DNA from: Acanthacorydalis orientalis
Lineage: Eukaryota; Arthropoda; Insecta; Megaloptera; Corydalidae
Length of the DNA stretch: 64,000 bases
Direction: 5' to 3'
Assembly: GCA_034766995.1 (NCBI GenBank)
Contig: CM068318.1
Span: 3,092,501-3,156,500, forward strand
The first letter of the stretch is position 1, and every line of letters begins with the position of its first letter. A program made the position numbers and the translations under genes. Under the pieces are notes generated by a model. That model ran no database searches and was not told where the DNA came from. It saw only the letters and a list, made by a program, of their open reading frames with translations. This document shows positions 35,203 through 47,022 of this stretch, piece after piece.

Positions 35203-37580
35203 GTATCATGTATAGATCACTTTTTTCTTTATCGTCCGTAAATATTTGATTTGACGCCTCATCTTCTCCTCGCACTGTTTCTTCAAATATTCATAAACGA
35301 GCAATCCGTGAAAAGATTGATATTCTTCCTCTCGCACGATACCTTTTCACCGTTTCACACAATCTTTTGAATCTCTCACTGAGAGAACCGAACACACCGT
35401 TTTTTCTTTCTCTATCAAATCCGATCATCTTATTTACATCACTAATATCGTCGGCCGAAACGCGTTCGGATCTTGAACATTCGCCGCACACTCGACCGGA
35501 ACACCTGTCTAAACATTGAAATGATTTCGGACAGTTTTGATTAATGTAAACGGCGCACAGTGATGCGGTAGAATCGGATCCATTGTAGTCCGTTCGTTAA
35601 ATTTCCATTATTTCATTTTCTCGTTTCCGTTCTCGGTTCACTATTTTTTCTCGATTTAAATTGCGTGAGAATTTTTTTCCCACGGATACGCGGTTCTGTG
35701 TGTGCGCCCGATGAAGAACTCAGATGTTCAGCGAATTATATCCGACGGACTCGTGTTTTTTTTTATATTGAAGTCGGTCGAACGAAATGCGATACAATTA
35801 TTTGTTTTTTTTACAAAAATGGAACGAACTGTATGCGATGTATCTTTTTTTATGTATTTAATTTGTTAATAAAGAGAAACTATAAAGGATTGCGTGCTGA
35901 AATACAACTAACCTTTCCAAATGTTTACATATTTTCTCATTATATACATATGTATATATATATATATATATACATATATACATACCATTTTAATTAAGAA
36001 TAAATTATAAAAGATAATAAAAAGTGAAGTAGTGTTTATACTTCTTCAACATTAATTACAGTAAAGTGTTCATTACTTTATTAAATATGCCATGAAGTGT
36101 TTCTTCTTATTATTAAAATATCAAATTAATAAAAAAATCAATTAAGAAAGTTAAAACAATTTAACTTCAATAAAAAATGTATAATTCCATAGAATGTTAT
36201 ATAATGAATTGACAAACGTATTTTCTTTAGTATCGTTTCCGAATTGATGATTATTACTAAGTCCACATTGTCTGTATAGAATTTCTAAGTAGTATTTATA
36301 TGCCAATATTATCGAAACAGTATTACTAAATTGATCTTTAACGTTTTTTTTACTAATGAATTGTTTTCTCAGTCCGCAAATTGCAAAAAAAAAAATCAAA
36401 AATAATCAATAAATAGTTATTGATAATTTTTTATTCTCTTTTTTTAATTCCCCGACTTATCGCTATGTTTCGACCACTCATGGAGGTGTTAAGAGGACAA
36501 AGATTCGAAAATGTTGAAGGGGTGAAACAACTGGCTTCGAATACGCTCCACTACTTTGTACGATACAGGAATCAAAAAACTGACAATCCTATGGAAAAAG
36601 TGTTTAAATGTTAGCAGAAACTATATAGAAGAACGACTTGTTTTTGTATATTTGAAAAATATTCATTTAATTAAGAGTACGGAAAAAAATCTGTTTATAT
36701 TTGACTGACCCTCATATATTCTAGCTTCTTTATTTTCCTTAACTCAAAATGCCAATAAAAGAGTAAGGAATTGACAGCGGAGAGAAAATAAAAAAACGAA
36801 ATATCTTCAATCTGATTCATAAAAAAGACTAGAGCGAATGTTTTTAAAAATGGACAAACTGTCAGATTCATTTTTACTTTTTAAGAAGATTGTATACCAT
36901 TAAAATTTATTTAAAATTACAATTCATTGAATTCGTGCACCTGTTATAAAAACATAACAATTTAAAAAATGAATAAATAAATTTGTGTACACTGAAAGGT
37001 ATTTTTATTGGAGTTGAAACATCGATAACATCCAACCGACTGATACTGCCACGCAGATATTCATTTATGAAAATATGTCTCCGCACACAAAACCACAGGC
37101 TGCACAAACTCGACCGAGAATCGGTATTAAACTGCAGTTAAGTGGTGAATGTACATACGATGGTTATTTATTTCATTCCACTAATTATGTTAAAATTATA
37201 AATTGGAAAATGATCGTGCGTCCGCCAATCTGAATGTAATTACACGCGTTAGTCATTTTAATTGGATGTACTGACCATTCCGTTCTACCAAACAAACAGT
37301 GAACTGTTTATACCGAATCAATTTCGTATCACTTTATCAATTATTTAAAGTTAATATCGTTTAATGAATTTATGTCGGCGCTTGTACTCGATGAAATAAA
37401 TTAAACGGTACTGTTTGATGTCTCAGTGTTGATATTAGTTTTTATTGAACGAGGGATTTATTTGTTTAAAAAAACTGTTGAAAACAAATGTTATTCATGT
37501 AAAACAAAATTTTTGTATACAGTTTAGAAGAATATTACAGTATAGATAATTTGATGTGTAATCAGGATGAACCTGGGCAG
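35203..37580. other. Intron DNA with a CpG-richer island
   Basis: The interval 35220-35760 is GC-richer with many CpG and has open frames on both strands, none of a known family. A (TA)n tract is at 35941-35983. The rest is unassigned. Confidence 0.4.
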
Positions 37581-37779
37581 TATTTTTTCTCAGATGAATC
37601 ATCCTCTCACCCCATAAGTCACAAAAATATTTTCTGATGAAAATGTTCAGTAAATCATTATTGATTATTTCCCGTGCTCATTTCAATGACATAAAATAAT
37701 TAATTCATGAAAAAAGTACTCTGTCTCTCTGAACACGACGATATTTAGAGAACTAAGGTACTTCTTTCAAATTACTCAT

Positions 37780-37995
37780 TTTCTCATCCCACAAACATAG
37801 ATTTTTCTACTTTAACGCTCTGAAGATGATTTCATGTGCATCTAAATATGCATAAGTTACAATAAAAAATTATAAATAATCATCAAATGTTTTCTCCTGG
37901 TTTGTAGGACAAGAAAATAGTTTATTGGTGAAAGTGAATTTAGTCTTATTGCCAGAACTGTGTTGAATTTTATGATATTTAAAAAGAATGAAGGC
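37780..37995 (+). repeat. Dispersed repeat R1
   Basis: Contains CATCCCACAAACATAGATTT, CTTTAACGCTCTGAAGATGA, TGGTTTGTAGGACAAG and GGTGAAAGTGAATTTAG, then CCAGAACTGTGTTGAAT. The most complete copy. A related segment, CTCTCACCCCATAAGTCACA, lies just before it (37595). Confidence 0.65.
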
Positions 37996-38437
37996 TGAAA
38001 ATAATGAAATTTAAATTTACAAATAAATAAACATAAATTGAAATACGTTTTTGGATTACTCTAGATATTTGTATCAACTGAATAATTTTTATCTGTTTTA
38101 TAATTCTAATTTTTCTAATTCTTTGAAAAAACGTTTTTTCTGTGTAAAATGTGCTATAATTGATTACTAATCATTCTAATCATTGTTTTACCACAAAACC
38201 ATGATCGTTAGAATATTATAGTACAGAAAAAAGTCAAAATGTTTTAAATATAATAGCCTTATTGAAATAACTGCCTTATTTTCTTTCTTTTAAAAAAAAA
38301 ACACATTTTAAATTTTTACTATTTCAGAACGACTTTTAAATCAATCTATACCAAGTTTAATATTTTACTTATTTACTCTTACCAGATTAATTTATTTGCT
38401 AAAATCATTGACAGATTAGCGATTTGTTTAGGATAGC

Positions 38438-38660
38438 AGAGAAATTTTTCAAAAACAATTCTTGGAAAAAGCAATCCTCAAAAAAGAGAATTTTTCTATA
38501 AAATACTTTCTGGACTTTCTTATAATTAATCTAGATAAGTTAAAGTCAGATAAGTTTTCAACAAAATATGTTAAATCAAAACAGTTTCAAAAAATTATAA
38601 GCTCAAAGTATTTTTTTTCAAATAACCTACGCATCTTTTATTTATTTCCAATTTGAATGT
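38438..38660 (+). repeat. Dispersed repeat R3, copy 1
   Basis: Aligns along its whole length with 40632-40862: both contain GAGAATTTTTCT, CAGTTTCAAAAAAT, TCAAAGTATT and TTTCAAATAACCTA followed by GCATCTT. Same strand, roughly 75% by eye. Each copy follows an R1 copy, suggesting that R1 and R3 belong to one longer unit. Confidence 0.7.
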
Positions 38661-38679
38661 GTATCCATTTTCCACATTC

Positions 38680-38770
38680 TGGACAAATTTTTCGACTTTA
38701 ATCTACAATACTTTCAATTATTTTAATATGATTTAAACAGAACGTTTTTAATAAATATTTAAATTTTTTT
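38680..38770 (+). repeat. Dispersed repeat R1 (start only)
   Basis: TTCTGGACAAATTTTTCGAC followed by TTTAATCTACAATACTTTC resembles the start of R1 and comes directly after R3 copy 1, so the order R1-R3-R1 is seen here. Confidence 0.4.
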
Positions 38771-39373
38771 TGATTATTTCATCAACTGTAATTATTTATG
38801 TACTAAAAATTAAAAGAATCAAACAGACAAATTAAAAAGTAAAAAACCTAAAACATATGATTAAAAAAGTTGATTTTAAATTATTCAAAATTATTTGCAT
38901 TCAGCAAATAACTAAGTTGCATTATTTCATGACACTGATTGACAAAATAAAGAAATTAATTGTAATCCCCGTAAGAACTAGTTCAATTAATAAAATATTA
39001 TCTAAATAATTTAATATTCGACTTTTATTTATACTTATGTTTGTTTAAAATAAATACTGTATGTTTATTTCTTTTCGATCCTCTGCATTAGAGTTTGTTA
39101 GAGCAACTTTGATGAAAATTCATTTCTCATCTCTCATCTCTTTCATTTCTCATCTCTCCTATATAATTTAAATCAAAAAAGTGATATATTACTAGATCTG
39201 ATGTCTTATATCCTGTCTATCTATTTGTCACTTAATGAAAAGTGTGAGTTTAGATTCCAGCAGAAGTTTGTCAGTTGAGTAAGAGTATATAAAATAAATA
39301 AAAATCTTTATATATGAAAATCGAATAAAACCATCCTCTTATACAGAACGCTTTTCACAAAAACTACTATCTG

Positions 39374-39411
<38 letters not shown>

Positions 39412-39893
39412 TAAATGAAATCTTTCCGAAAAAAAGCGACACCAGTCTTCCATCCAGAGACCAAACTTGTGAAGCATTCGTTCAACTAACTGAACTCGAA
39501 CCACTTCACAAATGAAATCTCATCGAAGGTGACCAAATAAACATACAGCGAATGTTTATTGTTTCGACGACCGTAAATCAATATTTAATTAAAAATCATA
39601 CGCAGGTATTCTTATACGCCGTTTATATTTCCGTTCCACCGTTTCGACCATACATACGAGTAATTATTCACATTTTACAGTACGTCGCCACACAACACGG
39701 TGATATCTATTCCGTATTGATTTCGTATTGAATAATTAATGTTAAAACGTCGATTGTGTTCTAGAATCCTTGGAATTGTAAAATGTCATAAATTTTTGAA
39801 CCGCTCGCTTCATTTATTAATAAAGGTGAAAATCATTCTCGTAATACATGTTTCATATTTTACAAGTTCGATTCTTTTCTAATTTTATTTTAA

Positions 39894-39948
<55 letters not shown>

Positions 39949-40400
39949 AGTATATTTCTCCACGAATATAAAAGTATGAGAAAAAGAAATCGAGAGAATA
40001 AAATTACACGAAGTAGTGCCAATTTTCACATTTCTTTATAAGATGTTCTTAAAGAGAAAACATAGTATCGATATGAGATTTGTACAAAGAAAAAAAATGC
40101 TTGTATTAAAGATAGATTGGGAAACCTGTAAGTATTCAATCAGATTTTGAAATAAAAGTAAAAAGCAGAAATTACTAATTGAATCGCTTAAGAAGTCTAT
40201 TCTTTGGATTATGAACCATAAAACGAAAATGATTCGCAGTTTGATTGATACTTTACGGTACATTCTTTTATAATAATTAAATCTATTTTTACTAACTCTT
40301 TGATTTTTTTCAAATATCTATAATACTACATTTTTTTAAAAAAAATAACAATAAACAATTATAAACAAAACGATAAAACGCAGAATAGGATCGTTTCTCA
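38771..40400. other. Intron DNA with two (TA)n tracts
   Basis: TA tracts at 39377-39408 and 39896-39944. The interval 39420-39780 is CpG-richer. No gene recognised. Confidence 0.4.
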
Positions 40401-40525
40401 GTGGTATTTTTTTCTATGATAACGTTTTTTATTATTTCTCAGAATATAGTATGAAACAGAAAAAAGTAATTCATTTGTGAAAGCGAATTTAGCCAGTTCC
40501 AAAACTGTATTGTGAGTGAAATGAG
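40401..40525 (+). repeat. Dispersed repeat R1 (downstream half)
   Basis: Contains AATTCATTTGTGAAAGCGAA, then TTTAGCCAGTTCCAAAACTG and TATTGTGAG. The upstream half is poorly preserved. Confidence 0.55.
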
Positions 40526-40631
40526 TTATTGATAAACTATATCTTTATGTCTTCTAAAATAAACAGATGCTTGTCATAAACTTAAATAATTATTGATCGG
40601 TTATTTAAATTATTAAAACAGGTAAAAAAGA

Positions 40632-40862
40632 AAGAGAAATTCTTCAAAAACAATTTTGTTGGAAAGATCGATCCTTAAAAAGGAGAATTTTTCTTTAAAA
40701 TATTTTTTACACTGATATTTAATTCAGATTCAGTCCGGTCAGATTTGAACAGATCAGATTAAATCATGACAGTTTCAAAAAATGATGTCAAAGTATTATA
40801 TATGTTCGAAGAATTGTTTTCAAATAACCTATGCATCTTCTATTTCTTTTCAATTTGAATCC
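40632..40862 (+). repeat. Dispersed repeat R3, copy 2
   Basis: Partner of 38438-38660, about 2.2 kb downstream and at a similar place after R1. Confidence 0.7.
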
Positions 40863-40954
40863 AAATTCTAGATATTTTTTTTTGTTATAAGTTCCATAGG
40901 CGAGGAAAGTATGATAAAAGGCAAAAATTAAAATAAGAACATCTTATCCTCCAT

Positions 40955-41056
40955 TTAGTATTTTAGTTCAATTGTATTTTAGTATTGAATTGAACTAAAA
41001 CACTAAATAAAAATACCATGACTTTTCTTACTCCCTGCGTCCCTACCCCACCCCTC
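40955..41056 (+). repeat. Hairpin-forming dispersed repeat R4, copy 1
   Basis: The TTAGTTCAAT and ATTGAACTAA arms can fold back on each other around a TTTTAGT core, followed by ACACTAAATAAAAA, CTTTTCTTACTCCCTGCGTC and a C-rich run. The copy at 50280-50362 is colinear with it. May be a small MITE or SINE tail. Confidence 0.6.
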
Positions 41057-41944
41057 TTTTAATACCACCCGAATTGAATCACCCCACATAAACATTATTG
41101 AACGTACACGATTTGTCTACAGTGTCGTTTCCAAAAATTCACCCGTACACATTTACGAAACGTGTACTGTAAACGTATTCCACTATGTGGGAATAAATTA
41201 ATGGCGTGCAATACTGGAGTTAACGAATCACGTAACTCGCCGCTCCGAAGCTTCGCGCCGTATAAACCGACTGTTGTGTTGATTCCTGAAGGAGTGTGTG
41301 CGAACAAACTCGCTCGCGTTATTAACTGGAGCATCGTGCGTCGTTAATTGCACAGATATTAAGTGTACGTTGGTTCGCGTTCGGTATTGTATAGCGCCGG
41401 ATTAAAATCTCAAGACGAGAAATTAAAATACACGATACACTGTCGAGTGTCATTGTTCTCCCTTAATTGAATGCCGGGATTCGTTTGAGATGACCGTGGT
41501 GGTTGTTGTTTAACGAGACGTGAAATAAATTCGGTACGGTTCAACTGAAATACCGAAGAGTTTAATTTATGAAAAGTAATTAAGTACGTAAATACAATGT
41601 AAAGTTATGATATTTGTTTTGAAATTCGATCGAATTCGTAATAAACACTCTACTGATCATTGTTTTATTAGCTACACTGTCTTGTCAAACAATCGTGAAC
41701 TCGTACAGAATTGTTGTATACAATACAGTGCTCAAGAATTTATAACTGTATGTGTACAGTTGTAGTCTTGGTCAGATTACTGGTAAATGCTCTGAGATGG
41801 GATATTGTATTTCAAGTGTATAAAATTGACTATCATACCTATATAATCATATCTTAAAATAATAATTTCGTATGGCAATACCAATTCATATCAATTCAAT
41901 TCAAAAACAAACAATTAAATTGTTACTGAATGCAGATACTTTTA
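41057..41944. other. CpG-rich island in intron 1
   Basis: The interval 41090-41500 is clearly GC- and CpG-richer than its surroundings. It has a 61-codon frame on the plus strand (41162-41347) and one on the minus strand, neither recognised. A candidate enhancer or internal promoter rather than an exon. Confidence 0.35.
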
Positions 41945-42150
41945 TTCTCAGAGCTCTGAAGTATAGAAAAATTAAAATCTCCTAATAGAAAAATTGAATA
42001 ATCAGGACAAGGATTTCCTATGCATTGGCACCATGCATATTATGGCATCACTCTTATTGAACATTTTTTTGTAGTTTGTAGAATGGGTGAATAATTTTGT
42101 TGTGAAAATCAATTTAGCCAGAGTACTAAAACTATACCAGAGAAAATATT
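41945..42150 (+). repeat. Dispersed repeat R1
   Basis: Contains AGAGCTCTGAAGTATAG, TTATTGAACATTTTTTTGTA, GTTTGTAGAATGGGTGA and TTGTGAAAATCAATTTAGCC, then AGTACTAAAACTATACCAGA. Carries a short insertion in the middle. Confidence 0.55.
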
Positions 42151-43495
42151 TCGATTCGTTCAATAATCAACATGGCGTTACTAACAAATAATATAAGTAT
42201 TTTAATAACACAAAAAAAAATTATAAGTCATTTTTAATATAAATTTGTCAATAAATTGATACAAGTTGCATTCTTCTGTATAGGAAAATAATTTTGAGTA
42301 TTCATATTTTTACTTCAACAGTTATTAAATCTTTGTAATATCTATTTAGTTATAAACACCTTTACACAACAAAAGATTTAATATAACAATGAGAAATTAA
42401 TTTTAATAATTTATTAAGATAAAATCGTAAGCACGATCAGTTAATCTTTAAAAGAATCGGCACAACTAAAATCTATTCTGTCGATTTAAAAAAAAAACGA
42501 TGGAAATAAATGAGTTGAGGGAGGAAGTAAATTTATGCTTGAAATAAACCATAGAATTTATAGTGAAAGACTGTTGTCTCCTTCAATGAAACTATTGAAG
42601 AATTTCAAAAAGAAAAATACACGAAACTTAAATTACATACCTTGAATTAAACCCTTATTATCAAATTTCTTGTCTTAATCGAATTCACTCACCAGTATTA
42701 TTATTCTACACATGTCTGAACATAAAAGCTTGCTAACTGGAAAGATACCTGAATTCGTGATCGTCGAGTCACGATCAGATAATTTGTATTAAATAAATTA
42801 TTTTTATCTAAGATCGGGTAAGTTTATTAAATAAAATTAGTTTTTCCTTTATTAACTAAATTGCTTATCGTTTATTTTAATTCTGTATAAAAGGAGACGA
42901 TCATATCGACTGACTGTCCCGTTTTATCCGCGTCTCTTTTTTCTACAAGTATAATTATTATATGAATGGTTCGACAATTGATGTAATCAAATAGAAAATA
43001 CCTGGACGAAATCCCGATCGGTCTAATCTCGAACGATCAGTGTCTCGCTCTGTCACAGAATCGAGCCCGAAACAATAAGTGTATTTGCGGTTATTTCGTG
43101 CACGGAATATAACGATTTTTATTAAATAATCTGCGCAAAACGACTGTACGATAATTTAACATATTGAAAATACGTGAGTCACATACACAATCATAATATT
43201 GTTGTATCTGGGATACGCGGCCAAGAACCATGGAACAATATGTATAGTGAATTTACACGGTAGAATTGTTTTCAGCTGTGTGAATTCCCTTGATGTTGGC
43301 TTAAATTTCATCATGTATATTTTTTCCGTATCTATTTATTTTACTTCTGTGAGCTGTGTTTTCTTTGCAACATTTTTTTTCCGTACAGTTTATTGAATAA
43401 TGTAAAATAGACGTTTCCGAATGACGGCGTGCTGTGTTTAATGTTTAATTTAGTTTTTTTTTTGTTATTATTATTATTATAATATATTAGCTGTA
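42151..43495. other. Unassigned intron DNA
   Basis: AT-rich with a CpG-richer patch at 42980-43120. Nothing recognised. Confidence 0.4.
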
Positions 43496-43955
43496 AAAAT
43501 TATTTCGGTGCCTTTGAATTCAATTAATCGTGACTCTGTTTTAAATTAAAATATATTCTCGTCGTTTTAGGGTTTTGAAGTGTCATCTTTAACATCTAAA
43601 AGGCACTATATATCTCGGTCAAGCAGTTGGGATAACCTCACAAAACAGTACAGAACACGATGACATCCTAAAAGAAATATATATTAGACATTGGATATTT
43701 TTCGCATTCCAATTGAAAAAAATCCGGAGCCAATTCAGCTTGTAGCGAATAAAATATGCTATAAATGCTAAAACAGCGAAAGAGATCCAAAAATTCATTA
43801 CGATTTAATCGAATTAAATCCGCCATCTTTTTTTCGACAAGTGATTCGTCAATTATCCGACAGATGTAACAGTTATACAAAATAATGGAGGATTGAAACG
43901 AATTCCATCTTTTGAAAACATAATTTTTTTATAAAAAAGGCACCGAACCAATTTG
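43496..43955 (+). mobile_element. 460-bp TIR element (Tc1/mariner-like MITE), copy 2
   Basis: Terminal inverted repeats of about 18 bp: left AAAATTATTTCGGTGCC, right (complement) CAAATTGGTTCGGTGCC, each beside TA. Inside, the plus strand keeps an interrupted frame with FAFQLKKIRSQFSL, then HLFFDK, FVNYPTDVTVIQNNGG and LKRIPSFENII, resembling the end of an IS630/Tc1/mariner transposase. The copy at 1797-2259 carries a parallel frame, so the family is probably an internally deleted autonomous element. Confidence 0.75.
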
Positions 43956-45172
43956 TACACATGAGAAATCGATAATTTCATACGAATACTAATTGATTAC
44001 AAGATTTAATAGTTTCGAATATAAATCAGATTATGAAACTAATTCCAACAGAATTCAGTTTTTGAAGAAATCAAAATAAATTTATTTACAATAAAAAAAA
44101 TCTGATTCAGTCTAAAATCTGACTGAAGATCGAAACAGATATTAAAAATGATAGACTCAATCATGGTCTTAATGATTCAGACAGAACAGCCATATGCTTC
44201 CGTCTCATCTAATATATTTATTCATTTTTACATCTTTATAAGTTTCTTTTTCATCTAGAATGTCTTCTATATTTATTAAATAAATATCTACTTTAAAATT
44301 GTGCACACCAACACTGCATGCACCACAGACATGAAAAAAGCGGTCAGTACAGTTTCCTGAAATCAAAACCACTGTAATAACAGCAACGGACAAGGAAAAA
44401 ATAAATTACAAACGGTGTATCAAAATAATAGATTTTCAAACTAATATCACGGTTCGATATCCATTTTCGAACGCACGGTGTTATTCTCGTTCTATGATAA
44501 ACATATGACCGTTTTTATAGACACGGGGTGAGTGTACAGTATGGTTATATTCTCGTGTGAAAACTAGCATCCACTGTCTGGCATATCTGTTTGCAGAACC
44601 GCACTTCGACTGTAATAACACATTCTATCAATGTGGGATGAAGGCGGCCGAAGAAGAGAACGCCACAAATTTCCGACAGTCTAGACCTTACATGATTTAA
44701 ATCTCGTATTTGAAACTAGCATGAATTATTACTGGCACGTGGAATAGTTGGAAAGTGTTTTATGGATGCGAACTCAGTGCACGAGAAAAAAGCATTTGAA
44801 AACAGATTCAGAATTCGCAATTAATTTAATTGAGAGGAAATTATTTAAAAGCCGTTAATGAATTTTATTCTAAATTTATAATTATTAAAAATTGACGGAA
44901 ATATTTATCTGCAGCAATCAACTGTTTAAAAATCAAAAAAAATTATACAGAAAAAGAGATCTGAACAACAACCTATATTGATAAATAAAATATTATACAC
45001 ATATAAAATTTTAATTATTATTTTTTCATACAATTTCATCTAATAATTAATTTTAATTACCGGTTTTAATTACAACGTCTCGTTGTTAAGAAAATATGAT
45101 TAATTAATGATACTAATGTGATTAATTAATGATACAGTGTAATGTTTCGTAGACTTATTCTGCTTACATATT

Positions 45173-45178
<6 letters not shown>
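43956..45178. other. Unassigned intron DNA
   Basis: A tandem duplication of TGATTAATTAATGATAC lies at 45097-45135. The interval 44440-44720 is GC-richer. No gene recognised. Confidence 0.4.

Positions 45179-45227
<49 letters not shown>
45179..45227. repeat. (TA)n microsatellite
   Basis: About 49 bases of TA. Confidence 0.95.
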
Positions 45228-45230
<3 letters not shown>

Positions 45231-45739
45231 ATTTTTGAGACTTCATTAGTGTCTTTAATGATCCATCAATAATTTATATATAAACAAATGTAATTCGTTT
45301 AAAAACATTCGATAATTAAATTGAATGACAGGACATTTTCAGAAAATTATTTTTTTTATATCTTATGATATTTAATTATATTATTGGTGATTTTTCTTTC
45401 TTGTAAAAATGTTCTATTACTGAATATAGAAAGAATAAAATTAATTGATTTTTATAATAGTGTATGAAAGGTAGATAGAAATTGAAATTCAAAGTAAATA
45501 TTTTAATATAAAGAAGATGACAAACATGATGATTAGGCTCCTCATTCATGTTAAAGTATATAAATAGAAAATGTACTTGAAGTATGTGTGAAGATAGAGA
45601 ATTAGACTACGAATTAGTTGTAATTTAGCACAATTTCTTTTAGTAAAACTTTTTATCTGTAAAGAAACGATATTTGTGTTTTAAAAACATTTAAAACGAA
45701 CCGAACGAAAAGTTTTATTGTAAATGATTTTTTCTACTC

Positions 45740-45930
45740 CACAACCATTCTCAGAGTGCAAAAGTATAGACAAATTCAGATTTTCGTGTGCTTTTTCGCT
45801 CTGAAGATGATAGTATATAATCTACAATAATTAAAAATCATCAGTAAGCTATTTATTGAATATTTTTAATGAGAAAATATCTTTGTAGTTTTTGGGGTGA
45901 GAGAAACATTCATTTGTGAAGTATGCAAGA
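45740..45930 (+). repeat. Dispersed repeat R1
   Basis: Contains TTCAGATTTTCGTGTG, TTTTTCGCTCTGAAGATGAT, AATTAAAAATCATCAG, TTTATTGAATATTTTTAATG and ACATTCATTTGTGAAG. Confidence 0.6.
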
Positions 45931-46029
45931 TTGTTTTCAACTAATCTTGATAAACCTGCGTTAATAAATCAGGACTGAAAATCCCTGAACCAGTCTCTCC
46001 AGTCAAATTCAAGAGTAAACCAAGCTACA

Positions 46030-46380
46030 AACCATTGTAATCGTTCTGTATGTATAAAAGCACAACACAGTTTGGAATTTCGTTCTTTTTATATATTAGT
46101 TTTTGAAGAATTACCTATTTTGTCTTTTCTGTCCATAAAAATGATCCTCGACATTACTGAAAATTTTCAGAACATATTTCGATTCTAAAATCGGTCTTAA
46201 TGTTACTTTTCAACCATTTGAACTGTGCCCTGCAGTCGATAACATATTTAGAACAGAATATCTACCAAAAATAAGACCGAAACAAGATGAAAAAGAAAAC
46301 TAATCTTTTAAACAGGCGTCAATCCTGTTTAAACAATTTAAGTAAGCGACTGAATTTTTAAATAAACGATACATCAAAAC
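46030..46380 (+). repeat. Dispersed repeat block shared with 24180-24985
   Basis: Contains AATCGTTCTGTATGTATAAA, GCACAACACAGTTTGGAATT, CGATTCTAAAATCGGTCTTA and later TAAGCGACTGAATTTTTAAA, each with a diverged counterpart in the same order near 24.2-25.0 kb. Confidence 0.45.
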
Positions 46381-46812
46381 TTGTAAATTCTTTCGAATTT
46401 CAATCTTTTTCTTTATGGGAAAAAAATGACCTGTTAAAATTTGATTAGAATATTTTTTCGCCCGCTACATTCCACGGATAAAGTACTTTCTATAAAATTC
46501 ATCGGACACTTGCGAAACGTTTCCTTTTTTGTTTTCTGTTCGAACACACAGCTTCTTTGCTGGTTGTAAAGAAAACTCTTGTTCAACTCTTGTCTCGTTT
46601 GTGCACAGGGCAAGCTACGAACCGAGCCAAAGTCGGTCAGTTTGTGGTTCGTACAAGTAAGAGCTTCTACACACACGATCGATCAGCTCAGTGAGCCAAA
46701 TTGGTCGCATACCAGTTGAAAACAATAACTCGAACTAAAAATATAACTCGAAATAAAAGTTATTTGTCAAATTACTAAAAACAGAACTGCATATCACTCA
46801 TTATGAAGTGAG

Positions 46813-46815
<3 letters not shown>
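46381..46815. other. CpG-richer stretch, no gene recognised
   Basis: A minus-strand frame of 80 codons ends at 46434 but begins without an ATG and matches no family I know. Confidence 0.35.
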
Positions 46816-46868
<53 letters not shown>

Positions 46869-46969
46869 TAAAGGAAGCTTATTGAATTAGAATCTAACTT
46901 TTATAAAATTATACTTGAGCAACATGTATTTATTTTAATTCAGTCGTTGTAACATTTAATGATTCCGTT

Positions 46970-47021
<52 letters not shown>

Positions 47022-47022
47022 A
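46816..47022. repeat. (TA)n and (TA)n(TG)n tracts
   Basis: TA tract at 46816-46863 and a TA-to-TG compound tract at 46974-47022. Confidence 0.9.

Noticed and set aside
35291..35491. Minus-strand frame of 66 codons in a GC-rich patch
   Set aside because: No ATG, no recognised family and no convincing splice sites.
46434..46676. Minus-strand frame of 80 codons
   Set aside because: Begins without ATG and resembles nothing known.
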